The notes under the pieces are model-generated. The model searched no databases, had not been told where the DNA came from, and worked only from the letters and a program-made list of their open reading frames with translations. From contig NZ_CP036289.1 in the NCBI RefSeq assembly GCF_007748115.1, forward strand, positions 2,232,001-2,296,000: a stretch of DNA of 64,000 nucleotides. The letters run 5' to 3'. Position numbers and translations under genes: made by a program. The DNA comes from Bremerella volcania (GTDB lineage: Bacteria; Planctomycetota; Planctomycetia; Pirellulales; Pirellulaceae). How positions within the stretch are numbered: the stretch's first letter is position 1; each line of letters begins with the position of its first letter. Below are positions 18,735-28,430 of this stretch, piece by piece.

Positions 18735-21700
18735 GTGAGTCGATTTTTTTCTGCTTCGTGCCGCTTCATCAAATGGACCACGTTAACCGTGGCCGTGTTG
18801 GCCTGCGCGCTGGGGTTGTATCTCTATCACAACCTGAACAACGAAATTCGTTCGCACGTCGAGAAGAAATTTGCCAGCCACTATACCAATCTGTTGGTTT
18901 CGGTCCGTTCGGCTCGGTTTATCGAGGGGAAGGGAATCGAGATCCGCGGGCTGTCGATGGCCCAGCGGTCAAGCCAGTACCAATCGCAAGAGTTGGTATC
19001 GGTCGACGAGATCATGGTCTATTGCACGACCGATCCGCGCAAGCTGGCTTCTGGCGACTTCCAGGTCGACAAGATCGTTGCGCGGCGTCCGCGGTTGACG
19101 GCCACCATCGACACCGATGGAAGCACCAACTTGAAGCATCTCTTTCCCATGCCTAAATGGGGTGACGACAATCCGGCCATCGAAGTCGAAGATGCGTCGC
19201 TGCTATTGGCCGATCGCCGAGGTGGCAACGTACGGCGAATTCTGGACAACGTCGACTTTCAAATCAAAACCGAAGTCGCCCCCGGCATGGGTAACTACGC
19301 TGGACAAACACGCACTCAGAAACGGATCAAGGCAACCCTCAATTGCCAGAACTGGGAGTCGGCCACGCTCACGGGATTGATTGACGAAACCGCTCAGACA
19401 TTTGCCGCCCAAGGGAATATTTCGAATCTACAAATTGATGACCATCTGTGGGGGCTCTGCCCCGACGAGTGGAAGACGCATATTAAGGACCTGGTGCATC
19501 TCGAAGCCACGGCTGACGCTGCGTTTCAGGTCTCTGGCAATGGGAACGGACTGACCAACTACCTCGCCATGGTCGACGTGCGTGAAGGAACTTGGAGCGA
19601 TCCGCGCATTCCTGGCACCGTGGAACGAATTCAAGGCCGCGTCGTCGCTTCCCCTCCAGGCATTCGCATCGAGAAGCTCATCGCGTACTACGAGAACGGT
19701 TCGGTCAGTGCTTCGCTTACGAGAAATGGTTGGCAAGCCAACAGCCCCGTGCATGTCTCGGCGACACTGAAGAACATGACCCTGCATCAAGGTTTGGCCA
19801 GCATGTTGCCCAGCGGCATGCAGCGAAGTTGGGGCCGTTACCAGCCATCCGGGACGCTCGATGCGTCGGTAAAGCTGGACTTTGACGGGCAGAAGTGGAT
19901 TCCCGAAATTCACGCCAATTGCCGGGGAACGAATTTCGTCTTCGAGGAGTTTCCTTACCCCGTGACCGACGCCCGGGGAAAGATCGACTTCAAGGATCGC
20001 TTGCTCGATATCGACCTGCTGGCCCACGCCGGTAAGTCGCGGATTGCCATCGTCGGGAGCGTGATGGACCCTGGTCCCAACAGCAGTGGACCGATTCGCG
20101 TACGTTCGCTTGATCCGGTGCATTGGGATTCAACGTTCGAACATGCGTTGCACGTGGCTCAGGAAGACGTCTGCAATGTGGCTCGCGAGTTTCATCTGCA
20201 AGGGGCGGCCAATGTCGACTTCACGCTCGTCACCCACAGCCAGCCGGAAATAAAACCGGACAAGTCGCTACGGATGGAAATCATCGACGCTTCGGTCAAA
20301 TACGAGAAGTTCCCCTACCCCATCTCCAAAATCAACGGGAACATCGTCTGGAAGGACGGTGTCGTGACGATCGAACAGCTACAAGGCTACAACGACAGCG
20401 GGCACATTACCTGTCGCGGTACCTGGCAGGAGGTGCCTGGGGATAAGCGTGGCAATCTGAATATAACGTTTGCCTGCAAAGATGTTCCCCTGGATGACGA
20501 ACTCAAAACGGCCATTCCCGGCTCGGCCCAGGAAAGTTGGGATCAACTGCGTCCGCGCGGTTCGATCGATCACATGGATATCCAATTGCATTGGCCCAAC
20601 CCACAAGGTGATTGCGATCTGTGGGTGAACGCTCAGAAGTGGGAACGCAGTCGGAACCTTTCCGGCCGGGCCATTTCGGTCGAGCCAGTCGGCTTTCCTT
20701 ATGTGCTGGATGAAGTGGTCGGCAACGTCGAGTTTCGTAACGGACAAATCACGCTCAACCAGCTGACCGCGCGCCATGGCGACGTCCGCGTTTCGACCAA
20801 CGGAAGCTGCTACTTTCCGGAAGACCGCCGGTGGCAGATCCGGTTTGAAGGTCTGCGAATTGAAAACATCGTGGTCGATCGAGACCTGCTGTTGGCCGTG
20901 CCTGAGAAGCTTGAGAAGTCGCTCCAGCAGTTACAACTCGGTCCCCTCTTTCATGCCGATGGCGTGGTGGTGCTTTCCAATCCCAACCCAGGCCGCGCGG
21001 TTCAAATGAACTGGGATATGACCGTTCATATGGCTGGCGGTCAGATTCAGCGTGGAGCGATCATCAACAATATCTACGGTGCGATTCGTTTCGAAGGGCA
21101 GTCCGACGAGTCGGGTGCCCGATCGTTTGGTGAATTTCATCTCGATAGCGTCACGTCCCGCGGCATCCCTCTCTCGAACGTGCGTGGACCTTTTTGGATT
21201 GATGAAGCGCAGTTTCTTTCCGGGATTCATGTTCCTCGCACGGAAGACCAGCCGCCTAGGCATGTTACGGCGAATGCGTTTGGCGGCGTGATCTCGATCG
21301 ATAGTCGCATGCAACTGGCCGGCTCACAGCCATTTCAAACGGATGTGACGCTGGCTAACGGTACGGTCGGCCAGATGCTGATCGATCTGGGACAACAGAA
21401 CCGTGGTCAAACGTCGGGGCGCCTCTTCGGTAACATCAGTCTGACAGGCTCGCTGGAAGGTACGCATACCTGGGACGGAACAGGTTCGCTGCAGCTACGC
21501 GACGCGAACATGTATCAACTGCCGCTCGCCGTCGCGATGCTGAATGTGCTCAACGCGCGGTTCCCCGATACGAACGCGTTCAACTCCGCCGACATCAAGT
21601 ACCGCGTGGCCGGCAACTATGTTTATCTGGACGACATGCGTCTCTCGGGCCAGACGTTGGCTCTTAAGGGCAACGGCGAAGCGAATCTCGATGGTCAGAT

Positions 21701-21968
21701 CAGCATGCGTTTCTACACCGAGTTCGGCAACCAGACGTTCGACGTGCCGGTCGTTCGCCAGATGATCGGCCAGGCCAGCCGCAGTTTGATGGTGATCCAT
21801 GTGGGGGGCTCGGTCGATAATCCGACGACCGAGCAGGAAATTTTCCCCATGGTCAATGAAACTTTAGAGCAACTTTTTCCCGCGAGAGCCGTACGTCTTC
21901 CTATCGGCGCGCCTCCCACCTCGGATTCGCCGGCGGTCATTCGTCGAGGGAACTCCATTCCTCGCTAG
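18735..21968 (+). CDS. Large AsmA/TamB-like envelope protein
   Basis: About 1077 residues. One N-terminal membrane helix (IKWTTLTVAVLACALGLYLY) is followed by a long beta-rich region with repeating units such as FPYPVTDARGKIDFKDRLLD, FPYPISKINGNIVWKDGVV and FPYVLDEVVGNVEFRNGQIT. The C-terminus, with SLTGSLEGTHTWDGTGSLQL and NALNGQ-like repeats, resembles the AsmA-like C-terminal domain. Such proteins form long periplasmic grooves that move phospholipids toward the outer membrane. I chose GTG at 18735 (GGAAAGGA upstream) over an earlier TTG at 18714 that lacks a binding site. Confidence 0.75.
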   Translation: MSRFFSASCRFIKWTTLTVAVLACALGLYLYHNLNNEIRSHVEKKFASHYTNLLVSVRSARFIEGKGIEIRGLSMAQRSSQYQSQELVSVDEIMVYCTTDPRKLASGDFQVDKIVARRPRLTATIDTDGSTNLKHLFPMPKWGDDNPAIEVEDASLLLADRRGGNVRRILDNVDFQIKTEVAPGMGNYAGQTRTQKRIKATLNCQNWESATLTGLIDETAQTFAAQGNISNLQIDDHLWGLCPDEWKTHIKDLVHLEATADAAFQVSGNGNGLTNYLAMVDVREGTWSDPRIPGTVERIQGRVVASPPGIRIEKLIAYYENGSVSASLTRNGWQANSPVHVSATLKNMTLHQGLASMLPSGMQRSWGRYQPSGTLDASVKLDFDGQKWIPEIHANCRGTNFVFEEFPYPVTDARGKIDFKDRLLDIDLLAHAGKSRIAIVGSVMDPGPNSSGPIRVRSLDPVHWDSTFEHALHVAQEDVCNVAREFHLQGAANVDFTLVTHSQPEIKPDKSLRMEIIDASVKYEKFPYPISKINGNIVWKDGVVTIEQLQGYNDSGHITCRGTWQEVPGDKRGNLNITFACKDVPLDDELKTAIPGSAQESWDQLRPRGSIDHMDIQLHWPNPQGDCDLWVNAQKWERSRNLSGRAISVEPVGFPYVLDEVVGNVEFRNGQITLNQLTARHGDVRVSTNGSCYFPEDRRWQIRFEGLRIENIVVDRDLLLAVPEKLEKSLQQLQLGPLFHADGVVVLSNPNPGRAVQMNWDMTVHMAGGQIQRGAIINNIYGAIRFEGQSDESGARSFGEFHLDSVTSRGIPLSNVRGPFWIDEAQFLSGIHVPRTEDQPPRHVTANAFGGVISIDSRMQLAGSQPFQTDVTLANGTVGQMLIDLGQQNRGQTSGRLFGNISLTGSLEGTHTWDGTGSLQLRDANMYQLPLAVAMLNVLNARFPDTNAFNSADIKYRVAGNYVYLDDMRLSGQTLALKGNGEANLDGQISMRFYTEFGNQTFDVPVVRQMIGQASRSLMVIHVGGSVDNPTTEQEIFPMVNETLEQLFPARAVRLPIGAPPTSDSPAVIRRGNSIPR

Positions 21969-22203
21969 CACGAACGTCCCCCGAAAGTCTCCTTAAGATG
22001 GGGGGAAGACGTGACGATGATATCAGATAGAAGCATTATTCACGCGGAAATCACCTCGATACGCCTTCATGCATCCGTAGCTGTTTGACTTGATGGTGAG
22101 CCTGACCAAGGGTTCATCCTAGAGCACTCCCTTCTAAGTTGAAGGCCGTGCCAGCGGGCAACGTTCTGCCTGCATCGCCTGGGGCACTACGAGGATCGAA
22201 GTC

Positions 22204-22545
22204 ATGAGCGTGGGACCGATGGGGGCATCGATAGCCAGTTCGATCGCGGCTACCAATCTAGCCCAGCGCAATTCCTCGGACGTCTCCGGAGCCCAACAGG
22301 CAACCAGCACTCATGCCCGAGTGGTCGAGTCGACCGAGAAAGCCGAGAAAGCCGCCGGCGTAGGCGATCCCGAGGAAAGCGAGAAGACGTCCGACCGAGA
22401 CGCCGACGGACGCCGAGCCTGGGAACGCCCGGGCCATGACTCGGACGAAGTGGAAGGCGAACTCGAAGGAGAAGCCACCTACGACGCCGGACCACAGAAA
22501 GACCCGACCGGGGTCAAGGGCCGCGAGATTGATCTGAGCGGCTGA
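22204..22545 (+). CDS. Small charged hypothetical protein
   Basis: 113 residues, family not recognised. The N-terminus is Ala/Ser-rich (MSVGPMGASIASSIAATNLA); the rest is rich in Glu, Asp, Lys and Gly and is probably disordered, with SDRDADGRRAWERPG as the only motif-like block. GAGGA precedes the ATG and the codon use is GC-rich at third positions, which supports a real gene. A 235-base spacer separates it from the AsmA-like gene. Confidence 0.6.
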   Translation: MSVGPMGASIASSIAATNLAQRNSSDVSGAQQATSTHARVVESTEKAEKAAGVGDPEESEKTSDRDADGRRAWERPGHDSDEVEGELEGEATYDAGPQKDPTGVKGREIDLSG

Positions 22546-22552
22546 TTGATCT

Positions 22553-22924
22553 CTACTTCCTCTTCAACTCGAACGCAAACTCGTTCGGCCCTTCTTCACT
22601 CACCGAGACGTCAAACCCTTTATCGATTCGGCTGTAGCGGTCGAGGACCCAATCGACCGAGCCTGATTCGATGTCGTGGTCGTAGATGGTTACCCAGTAG
22701 TCCCCTACGACCACGCCCTGTTTCTGGCCGTTGGAGCTTGGGCCGGGGATGAGGGAATAGACCGATAGAACGGGCAACTTATCAGCAAGCCAATAGATAC
22801 CATTGTGCGCAATAAAAATTTGGCAGGTTGAGAAATTTTCTATCGACAGGGGGGCCGCCAGGGCAAATTTCCATCCGATCGCGAACGGGCTTAACGATTT
22901 GGGCCTCTTCACGGTAGGATACAC
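22553..22924 (-). CDS. Hypothetical protein or truncated gene remnant
   Basis: The last 75 codons look coding ([38 protein letters not shown]), while the first 45 do not and overlap the dapF leader. No good start or ribosome binding site is seen. It may be a small protein starting near 22780 or the 3' relic of a longer gene. Confidence 0.35.
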   Translation of the reverse strand: MYPTVKRPKSLSPFAIGWKFALAAPLSIENFSTCQIFIAHNGIYWLADKLPVLSVYSLIPGPSSNGQKQGVVVGDYWVTIYDHDIESGSVDWVLDRYSRIDKGFDVSVSEEGPNEFAFELKRK

Positions 22925-22967
22925 ACTTCATTGCACCGATTACTTGGCACTGCTTCCAGGGAACCTG

Positions 22968-23846
22968 ATGTCGCAACTGCGTTTTACCAAGATGCACGGA
23001 GCCGGGAACGACTACGTGTACGTCAATTTGTTTGAAGAGCACCTTCCGGCCCCACCAGAAAAGTTGGCCCCACTGGTTTCGGATCGTCATTTCGGTATTG
23101 GCGGCGACGGCCTGATCTTGATTACGCCATCGGAGGTTGCCGATGCCCGGATGCGGATGTTCAACGCCGACGGTTCCGAGGCCGAAATGTGCGGCAATGG
23201 TCTTCGCTGCGTGGCGAAATACGTGTACGACCACGGCATCGCCAAAAAGGATCAGTTGGCACTCGAAACAGGGGCCGGCGTACTTTCGGTGCAGCTGGAA
23301 ACGGACGGCGACCTGGCCAAGCGAGTTACCGTGAACATGGGTGAGCCGATCCTCGACGCGGCCAAGATCCCGACCACGTTCGGTGAAAGCCCCGTCGTCA
23401 ATCAACGTCTGGAAGCAGGCGGACGCGAGTTTGAAGTCACGTGCGTTTCGATGGGCAACCCGCACTGCGTCATCTTCGTCGACAAAGCGGATGACGAACT
23501 GGTCTTGAAACTCGGTCCTCAGATCGAAAAGGCCGCCAAGTTCCCGGCCCGCGTCAACGTTGAATTCATCGAAATCATCAGCCCGACCGAAGTTCGTCAG
23601 CGAACTTGGGAACGCGGCAGCGGCGAGACGCTGGCCTGCGGAACCGGGGCCAGCGCCGTGTGTGTCGCTGGCGTGCTGACCGGCAAGCTCGAGCGAAGGA
23701 TTCTCAATCACTTGTTGGGTGGTGATCTGGAACTGCACTGGAACGAAGCCGACAACCACGTCTATATGACCGGTCCAGCCGAAGAAGTTTTTAGCGGGAT
23801 TTGGCCAGTCCCTCACGGCGTGCCGCTGTACTCGCAGCTCGCCTAG
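22968..23846 (+). CDS. dapF: Diaminopimelate epimerase
   Basis: 292 residues from ATG 22968. It converts LL- to meso-diaminopimelate for lysine and peptidoglycan. The start [13 protein letters not shown], the catalytic Cys75 in MCGNGLRC and Cys224 in [15 protein letters not shown] are intact, as is [10 protein letters not shown]. Two half-domains of about 130 residues are seen. The presence of dapF supports a DAP-type peptidoglycan in this planctomycete. The DUF374 gene follows after 31 bases. Confidence 0.95.
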   Translation: MSQLRFTKMHGAGNDYVYVNLFEEHLPAPPEKLAPLVSDRHFGIGGDGLILITPSEVADARMRMFNADGSEAEMCGNGLRCVAKYVYDHGIAKKDQLALETGAGVLSVQLETDGDLAKRVTVNMGEPILDAAKIPTTFGESPVVNQRLEAGGREFEVTCVSMGNPHCVIFVDKADDELVLKLGPQIEKAAKFPARVNVEFIEIISPTEVRQRTWERGSGETLACGTGASAVCVAGVLTGKLERRILNHLLGGDLELHWNEADNHVYMTGPAEEVFSGIWPVPHGVPLYSQLA

Positions 23847-23877
23847 AGTCGAACCCACTGCAAAAGGCAAGGAAGCC

Positions 23878-24732
23878 ATGCGAAAAACTCATCCTCCCTG
23901 GATTGCCCGTACCGGTGGCGCGGCCCTGGTGACCTTCGTCAAATCGATGATGAGTACGCTCGACGTGCGGGCCATGTACGTTCAAGCCCAGAACGACCCG
24001 GCCAATCCCTTTTGCCCTCGGCGTGGGATTTATGTCTTCTGGCACGAGTACATCACCATTCCGTTCGCCCTCCGCGGGCACTGCAACATCTCGATGCTTT
24101 TAAGCCGGCATCGCGACGCTGAGTGGCTCGCCCATGCGGCATCGATCATGGGGTTTGGGACGGTACGCGGTTCTTCCAACTGGGGAAGCATCGCGGCGCT
24201 GAAAGAGTTGATCAAAGTTTCGCGCACCCAGCATCTCGCGATCACGCCGGACGGACCCCAAGGACCACGCCGCGAAATGGCCCAAGGTCCGATTTACCTC
24301 GCCTCGAAATTGCAGATGCCGATCATCCCCATGGGCTTTGGCATGGACCGACCGTTTCGTTTGGGAACATGGGATAAGTTCGCCCTGCCCCGCCCTTTTA
24401 GTCGGGCACGCATGATCATGGGCCAGGCGATCGACATCCCTCGTAAGCTTTCCAAGGAAGACGTCGAATTTCACCGCATCGAAGTCCAACGCGTGCTGAA
24501 TCACTTGACCGTCGCCGCGGAAAAATGGGCCGAGTCGCACCTGGCTGGGGAGAACGAAGTCTCCTTCTTCGCAACGGCCACTCCGCTGGAGAAGCAAAAG
24601 GAAACGTCAGCGAAGGGACGCTTCTGGCTTCAAGCGGCGCAGCGCGACTACCTGGTAGCGCGGCCGGCCGATGAAGACGCAACGGAAGAACAAGCCGAGC
24701 CCACGATCCTGCCGTTTCGCTCGGCTTCGTAG
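23878..24732 (+). CDS. DUF374 lysophospholipid acyltransferase family protein
   Basis: 284 residues. GIYVFWHEYITIPFALRG holds the acyltransferase His in W-H-E, followed by SRHRDAEWLAHAASIMGFGT, RGSSNWGS and ITPDGPQGPRREMAQGPIYLA, the characteristic DUF374 order. Relatives attach acyl chains to lipid A or related lipids. It likely acts at the inner membrane. There is no strong N-terminal helix. It lies 31 bases after dapF, so the two may be co-transcribed. Confidence 0.85.
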   Translation: MRKTHPPWIARTGGAALVTFVKSMMSTLDVRAMYVQAQNDPANPFCPRRGIYVFWHEYITIPFALRGHCNISMLLSRHRDAEWLAHAASIMGFGTVRGSSNWGSIAALKELIKVSRTQHLAITPDGPQGPRREMAQGPIYLASKLQMPIIPMGFGMDRPFRLGTWDKFALPRPFSRARMIMGQAIDIPRKLSKEDVEFHRIEVQRVLNHLTVAAEKWAESHLAGENEVSFFATATPLEKQKETSAKGRFWLQAAQRDYLVARPADEDATEEQAEPTILPFRSAS

Positions 24733-24743
24733 ATGGATATTGA

Positions 24744-26549
24744 TTAGCGGCTGACCTTGGGCGAGCCCCACACCGACCAGCATCCGCTCACGTTGTTTTC
24801 ACCCGATTCGGTGATCAACTCCAACTGCTTGATGCCGGTGACGTCGACGTCGACGTTTTCAATGCTGGTCGTACGCAACTTACCCGAACGAAAAAGCTCT
24901 TGGCCATCCCCCTTCACAATGAAGATCGCCGAAGCCGTTTGCCAGGCTCCTGATTGCATGCCGGCCACCGCGGTAAAACGCTTCCATTGGCCATCAAGGT
25001 TAAAGGTGAACCTCGACGGGGCGTGGGCGTAAAAACCCTTGGCATGAAACTGCCCGCCGGGCCGCAGAAAGAATCCGCCATCCTGACGACTCTTGAGCGG
25101 CAAATAGCTGTTCCGCGTTGGGCGACCGTAGCCAACCTTGCTGCTTGCGGCTTCCACATCAGAAAGAAAAACGTCGTTCTGCGTGACCTGATTCAGTGGG
25201 ACTGGCTTCGTGGTCGCGTCGAAAGTCTCCATGTATTCGAGCATCGGTGTTAGCCGTGACTGCGGATTCGCGGCCAGATACTGCCGGGCGAACTCGCGGG
25301 CCTGTTGAACGTTTCCCGAGAGCATTTCCTGGTTGAGAGAAGCGATCGCTCTTTCGTCTTTCAGTGCCGGAACATCGGGTTCGCCTTGCTTGTTGGCGGT
25401 AAACGCGTAGCTCACGTCATTGGTCGCGCCGTTAGCATGGCAAAAGCTTAGTCGCAGTGCGTTGTTGCCTGGCTTGTGAACGTCGAGCGTTACTTCAAAG
25501 GTGCCGTCGGGTGCGACTTCTGAAGTCCACTGATAGGCATCGTAGTTGCTCCCTCCTTCCGCGTCGCTGTAGGCGATGACGGCGAACGGCTCGACGTTTG
25601 ATTTAACCTTTCCGCGAACGGTAAGTGCTTTGCCGCTTCCGCTGACCTCGATATCGGTGACTTCGAGATTGGTTCGCTCGAATCGCTGCTTGTTGCTCTG
25701 CGTCAGCAGCGGGTGGCACATCATCCGCGTCGCACTGGCCAAGGTCATGAAGCTTCCTTTCTTGCCGACCAGTTCGGCTCGGTAGGTGTAATTGCCCGAG
25801 CCCATTAAAGCGGTTCCCTTCGACTTCTCGGAAGGAAGCTCACGGTTATGCGGCAAGCTCAGGCCATGCCCTAATTCGTGCGCCATGCCGCCGATGAAGA
25901 CGGTGTTGAAGTCTGCCAGCGTGCGTTGTTGATCGCGATTGTGTTCGTTGTAGCGAAAGAGTTCGTCGGTCTTGGTCAGATTCAACGTATCGAGCATTTC
26001 GCAGTCAGCCGCAAAGCAGATGCCTCGAACATGGTTGGCTCCCCCCAAGCCGTAGTAAGGAGAGTAAATCTTGTAGCGACCATCTTCCTGCTTATCACAC
26101 AGAGCACACAGGATCAGCAGGAACTCGCGATCGGGATCGACGGTGCCTCGCAGTTGATGGCCGATTTCACGCAGAATTTTTCGCCCATACGAACCATCGT
26201 AACCGTAGCCATCGTGATTCTCGGCCCCTTTCACCAGGTGAATCTTCACTTCATCTCCATCCATCTCGACCGGTAGTGGAGAGTTGGTCAGCCCGATCCG
26301 GGCAAACTCGGTATCGTAGAACTCCTTGATATCGAGAACCATCCGATTGACGCGTGCTCGATAATTGGCCTGAGGCTGGCGATCTGCAGGGTAGAAGTAA
26401 ATCACTCGCAGCTTGAGGTCTTCCTTCGGAGCATCCGCGTGAAACGCTCGGACACGCATCTGAAGCGATTGGGCTACCGAGGTTTCGTTGGCCTGGCAGA
26501 AACCGCCAACGGATACAAGCAAACAAAACGTGAGAGCCATTCTCAGCAT
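24744..26549 (-). CDS. Secreted metalloprotease-like protein with C-terminal NPCBM domain
   Basis: 601 residues from the start at 26549, with signal peptide MLRMALTFCLLVSVGGFCQA. The middle has AHELGHGLSLPHN, the HExxHGxxxxxH zinc signature of metzincin-type peptidases. The last 150 residues form an NPCBM-like carbohydrate-binding domain (GGFFLRPGGQFHAKGFYAHA, RFTAVAGMQSGAW). A role in processing glycoproteins or surface glycans is plausible. No partner gene is adjacent. Confidence 0.75.
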   Translation of the reverse strand: MLRMALTFCLLVSVGGFCQANETSVAQSLQMRVRAFHADAPKEDLKLRVIYFYPADRQPQANYRARVNRMVLDIKEFYDTEFARIGLTNSPLPVEMDGDEVKIHLVKGAENHDGYGYDGSYGRKILREIGHQLRGTVDPDREFLLILCALCDKQEDGRYKIYSPYYGLGGANHVRGICFAADCEMLDTLNLTKTDELFRYNEHNRDQQRTLADFNTVFIGGMAHELGHGLSLPHNRELPSEKSKGTALMGSGNYTYRAELVGKKGSFMTLASATRMMCHPLLTQSNKQRFERTNLEVTDIEVSGSGKALTVRGKVKSNVEPFAVIAYSDAEGGSNYDAYQWTSEVAPDGTFEVTLDVHKPGNNALRLSFCHANGATNDVSYAFTANKQGEPDVPALKDERAIASLNQEMLSGNVQQAREFARQYLAANPQSRLTPMLEYMETFDATTKPVPLNQVTQNDVFLSDVEAASSKVGYGRPTRNSYLPLKSRQDGGFFLRPGGQFHAKGFYAHAPSRFTFNLDGQWKRFTAVAGMQSGAWQTASAIFIVKGDGQELFRSGKLRTTSIENVDVDVTGIKQLELITESGENNVSGCWSVWGSPKVSR

Positions 26550-26731
26550 AGGGAAGGAATCCTGGGGAGGTTGGTAGGAAGGTGGGCTGCGCACATTTGT
26601 ATATTAGCTTGCGAGGCGCGATCTGTCTTCCCGTGAACGTGCCGACCCTTCCGATTTCCCGAAATCTGTTCTATCATCGAGACCTCGCACGGTGCATAAG
26701 AAACCGATTTTTTCAAAGTTTTACGATCGAC

Positions 26732-27955
26732 ATGGACGCCGAAAACGCACAATGGGAAGGCCCCGGCGAGAAGCCCCCTGTGTTATCTGTTTCGCAGCTG
26801 ACGGCCCTGATTCAGGGAACGCTGGAAATGGCCATACCACCGGTGTGGGTTTCTGGCGAGATCTCGAATCTGTCGCAGCCGCGCTCCGGGCACGTTTATC
26901 TGACGCTAAAGGACGACGACGCCCAGATCCGGGCAGTCATCTGGCGCAACACGGCCGCCAAACTTCCCTTTCAGTTGGAAGACGGCCAGGAAGTGTTGTG
27001 CCACGGCCAGCTTGACGTTTACCCACCGCGGGGAAGTTACCAACTGGTCATCCGCGAGATCGAGCCGCGCGGGGTCGGTTCGCTGCAACTCAAGCTGCGA
27101 CAGCTCCAGCAGAAGTTGGCCGCCGAAGGACTCTTCGAAGCGGATCGCAAACGACCGATTCCCAAGTTCCCCAAACGTATCGCGTTCGTCACTAGTCCAA
27201 CGGGAGCCGCGGTTCGCGACTTTCTGGAAGTGATGAACCGGCGGTGGCGAAACGTCGAGGTGTTGATCATCCCGGCCCGCGTCCAAGGTGAGGGGGCCGC
27301 CGCTGAAATTGCTGCCGGTATCAAGCGAGCCAATCAACTGGCCATGAAGCCGGATGTGCTGGTGGTGGGACGCGGCGGCGGAAGTATGGAAGACCTGTGG
27401 TGCTTCAACGAAGAGATCGTCGTCCGGGCCATCGCCGAGTCGAGCATCCCGACCATCTCGGCCGTGGGTCACGAGATCGACGTCACGCTGGCCGACTTTG
27501 CCGCCGACAGACGGGCATTAACCCCAAGCGAAGCCGCAGAACTTGCCGTGCCGTCGATGCCGGAAATCCAGGATCGATTAAGCGGAATGCAATCGCGTCT
27601 GGCGACCGGATTGCGGGCAACCTATGACCGGGCCGCTGCCAAGCTCGAGCTTCTTTCCCGCAGCCGTGTGTTTACCCATCCATTTGAGATCGTGCACGAT
27701 CGTCAACGCGCGCTCGATGAATTGGACGCCGCCGCGACCCGGGCCATGCACAAGCGTCTGCAGCAAGCTCAGGAAGCGATCGCCCGCAGAGCCGCTCAGC
27801 TGGAAGCGATGTCGCCGCTGGCGGTGCTTTCGCGCGGTTACTCGGTGACGCGCAATGCAAACGAGGAAGTTCTGCGTGATCCGTCTCAGGTACAACCGGG
27901 GGACGAAATCGAAACCATCCTGGAAAAAGGCAGCATCCACAGCCGCGTCCAGTGA
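26732..27955 (+). CDS. xseA: Exodeoxyribonuclease VII large subunit
   Basis: 407 residues from the ATG at 26732. The N-terminal OB-fold domain is VSGEISNLSQPRSGHVYLTL, followed by the catalytic domain with FVTSPTGAAVRDFLEV, GRGGGSMEDLWCFNEE and SAVGHEIDVTLADFAADRRA. The C-terminus is helical and ends in LSRGYSVTRN. With XseB it digests single-stranded DNA from both ends. It is the first gene of a run leading to xseB, ispA and dxs. Confidence 0.95.
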   Translation: MDAENAQWEGPGEKPPVLSVSQLTALIQGTLEMAIPPVWVSGEISNLSQPRSGHVYLTLKDDDAQIRAVIWRNTAAKLPFQLEDGQEVLCHGQLDVYPPRGSYQLVIREIEPRGVGSLQLKLRQLQQKLAAEGLFEADRKRPIPKFPKRIAFVTSPTGAAVRDFLEVMNRRWRNVEVLIIPARVQGEGAAAEIAAGIKRANQLAMKPDVLVVGRGGGSMEDLWCFNEEIVVRAIAESSIPTISAVGHEIDVTLADFAADRRALTPSEAAELAVPSMPEIQDRLSGMQSRLATGLRATYDRAAAKLELLSRSRVFTHPFEIVHDRQRALDELDAAATRAMHKRLQQAQEAIARRAAQLEAMSPLAVLSRGYSVTRNANEEVLRDPSQVQPGDEIETILEKGSIHSRVQ

Positions 27956-27975
27956 AAACCCACAAGGAATGACCA

Positions 27976-28341
27976 TTGGCCAAGAAGAAACAAAGCGAAG
28001 CACAGCCGGCTCCCAAGTTTGAAGAGGGGCTGGAGGAACTGCAGCAAATTGTCCAGCAGCTAGAAGCGGGACAGTTGGGCTTGGACGCCGCGCTCGAAAA
28101 ATATCAGCGCGGGATCGAAGTCCTCAAGCAGTGTCATGGCGTATTAAAAACGACCGAGCGTAAGATCGAGCTACTTTCCGGGGTCGATGCGGAAGGAAAC
28201 CCCGTTACTCAGCCGTTTGAGGATGAAGAGTTGTCGCTCGACGAGAAGGCCCAGTCGCGGGCCAAGCGAAGGGGGAGTTCCAAAAAATCTGAGGGCAAAT
28301 CAAGCTCGGATATCGTGGACGACGAACGCAAGTTGTTCTAA
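27976..28341 (+). CDS. xseB: Exodeoxyribonuclease VII small subunit
   Basis: 121 residues from a TTG start with AAGGA upstream, 20 bases after xseA. The family core is FEEGLEELQQIVQQLEAGQL and DAALEKYQRGIEVLKQC, a helical hairpin. A charged tail (about 85-121) is extra compared with the usual 80 residues. It binds XseA to make the functional exonuclease. The adjacency confirms both calls. Confidence 0.93.
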   Translation: MAKKKQSEAQPAPKFEEGLEELQQIVQQLEAGQLGLDAALEKYQRGIEVLKQCHGVLKTTERKIELLSGVDAEGNPVTQPFEDEELSLDEKAQSRAKRRGSSKKSEGKSSSDIVDDERKLF

Positions 28342-28430
28342 AATCGTATGTTGCAGCGGGATGCGGCTCGGAGGCCGCTAAATTTCATGCCGCGATTGCC
28401 CAGATTCCCCACGACGACCCAGGATTGAGA

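Noticed and set aside
22782-23879. 365-codon frame opposite dapF
   Set aside because: Shadow of dapF; no recognisable motifs.
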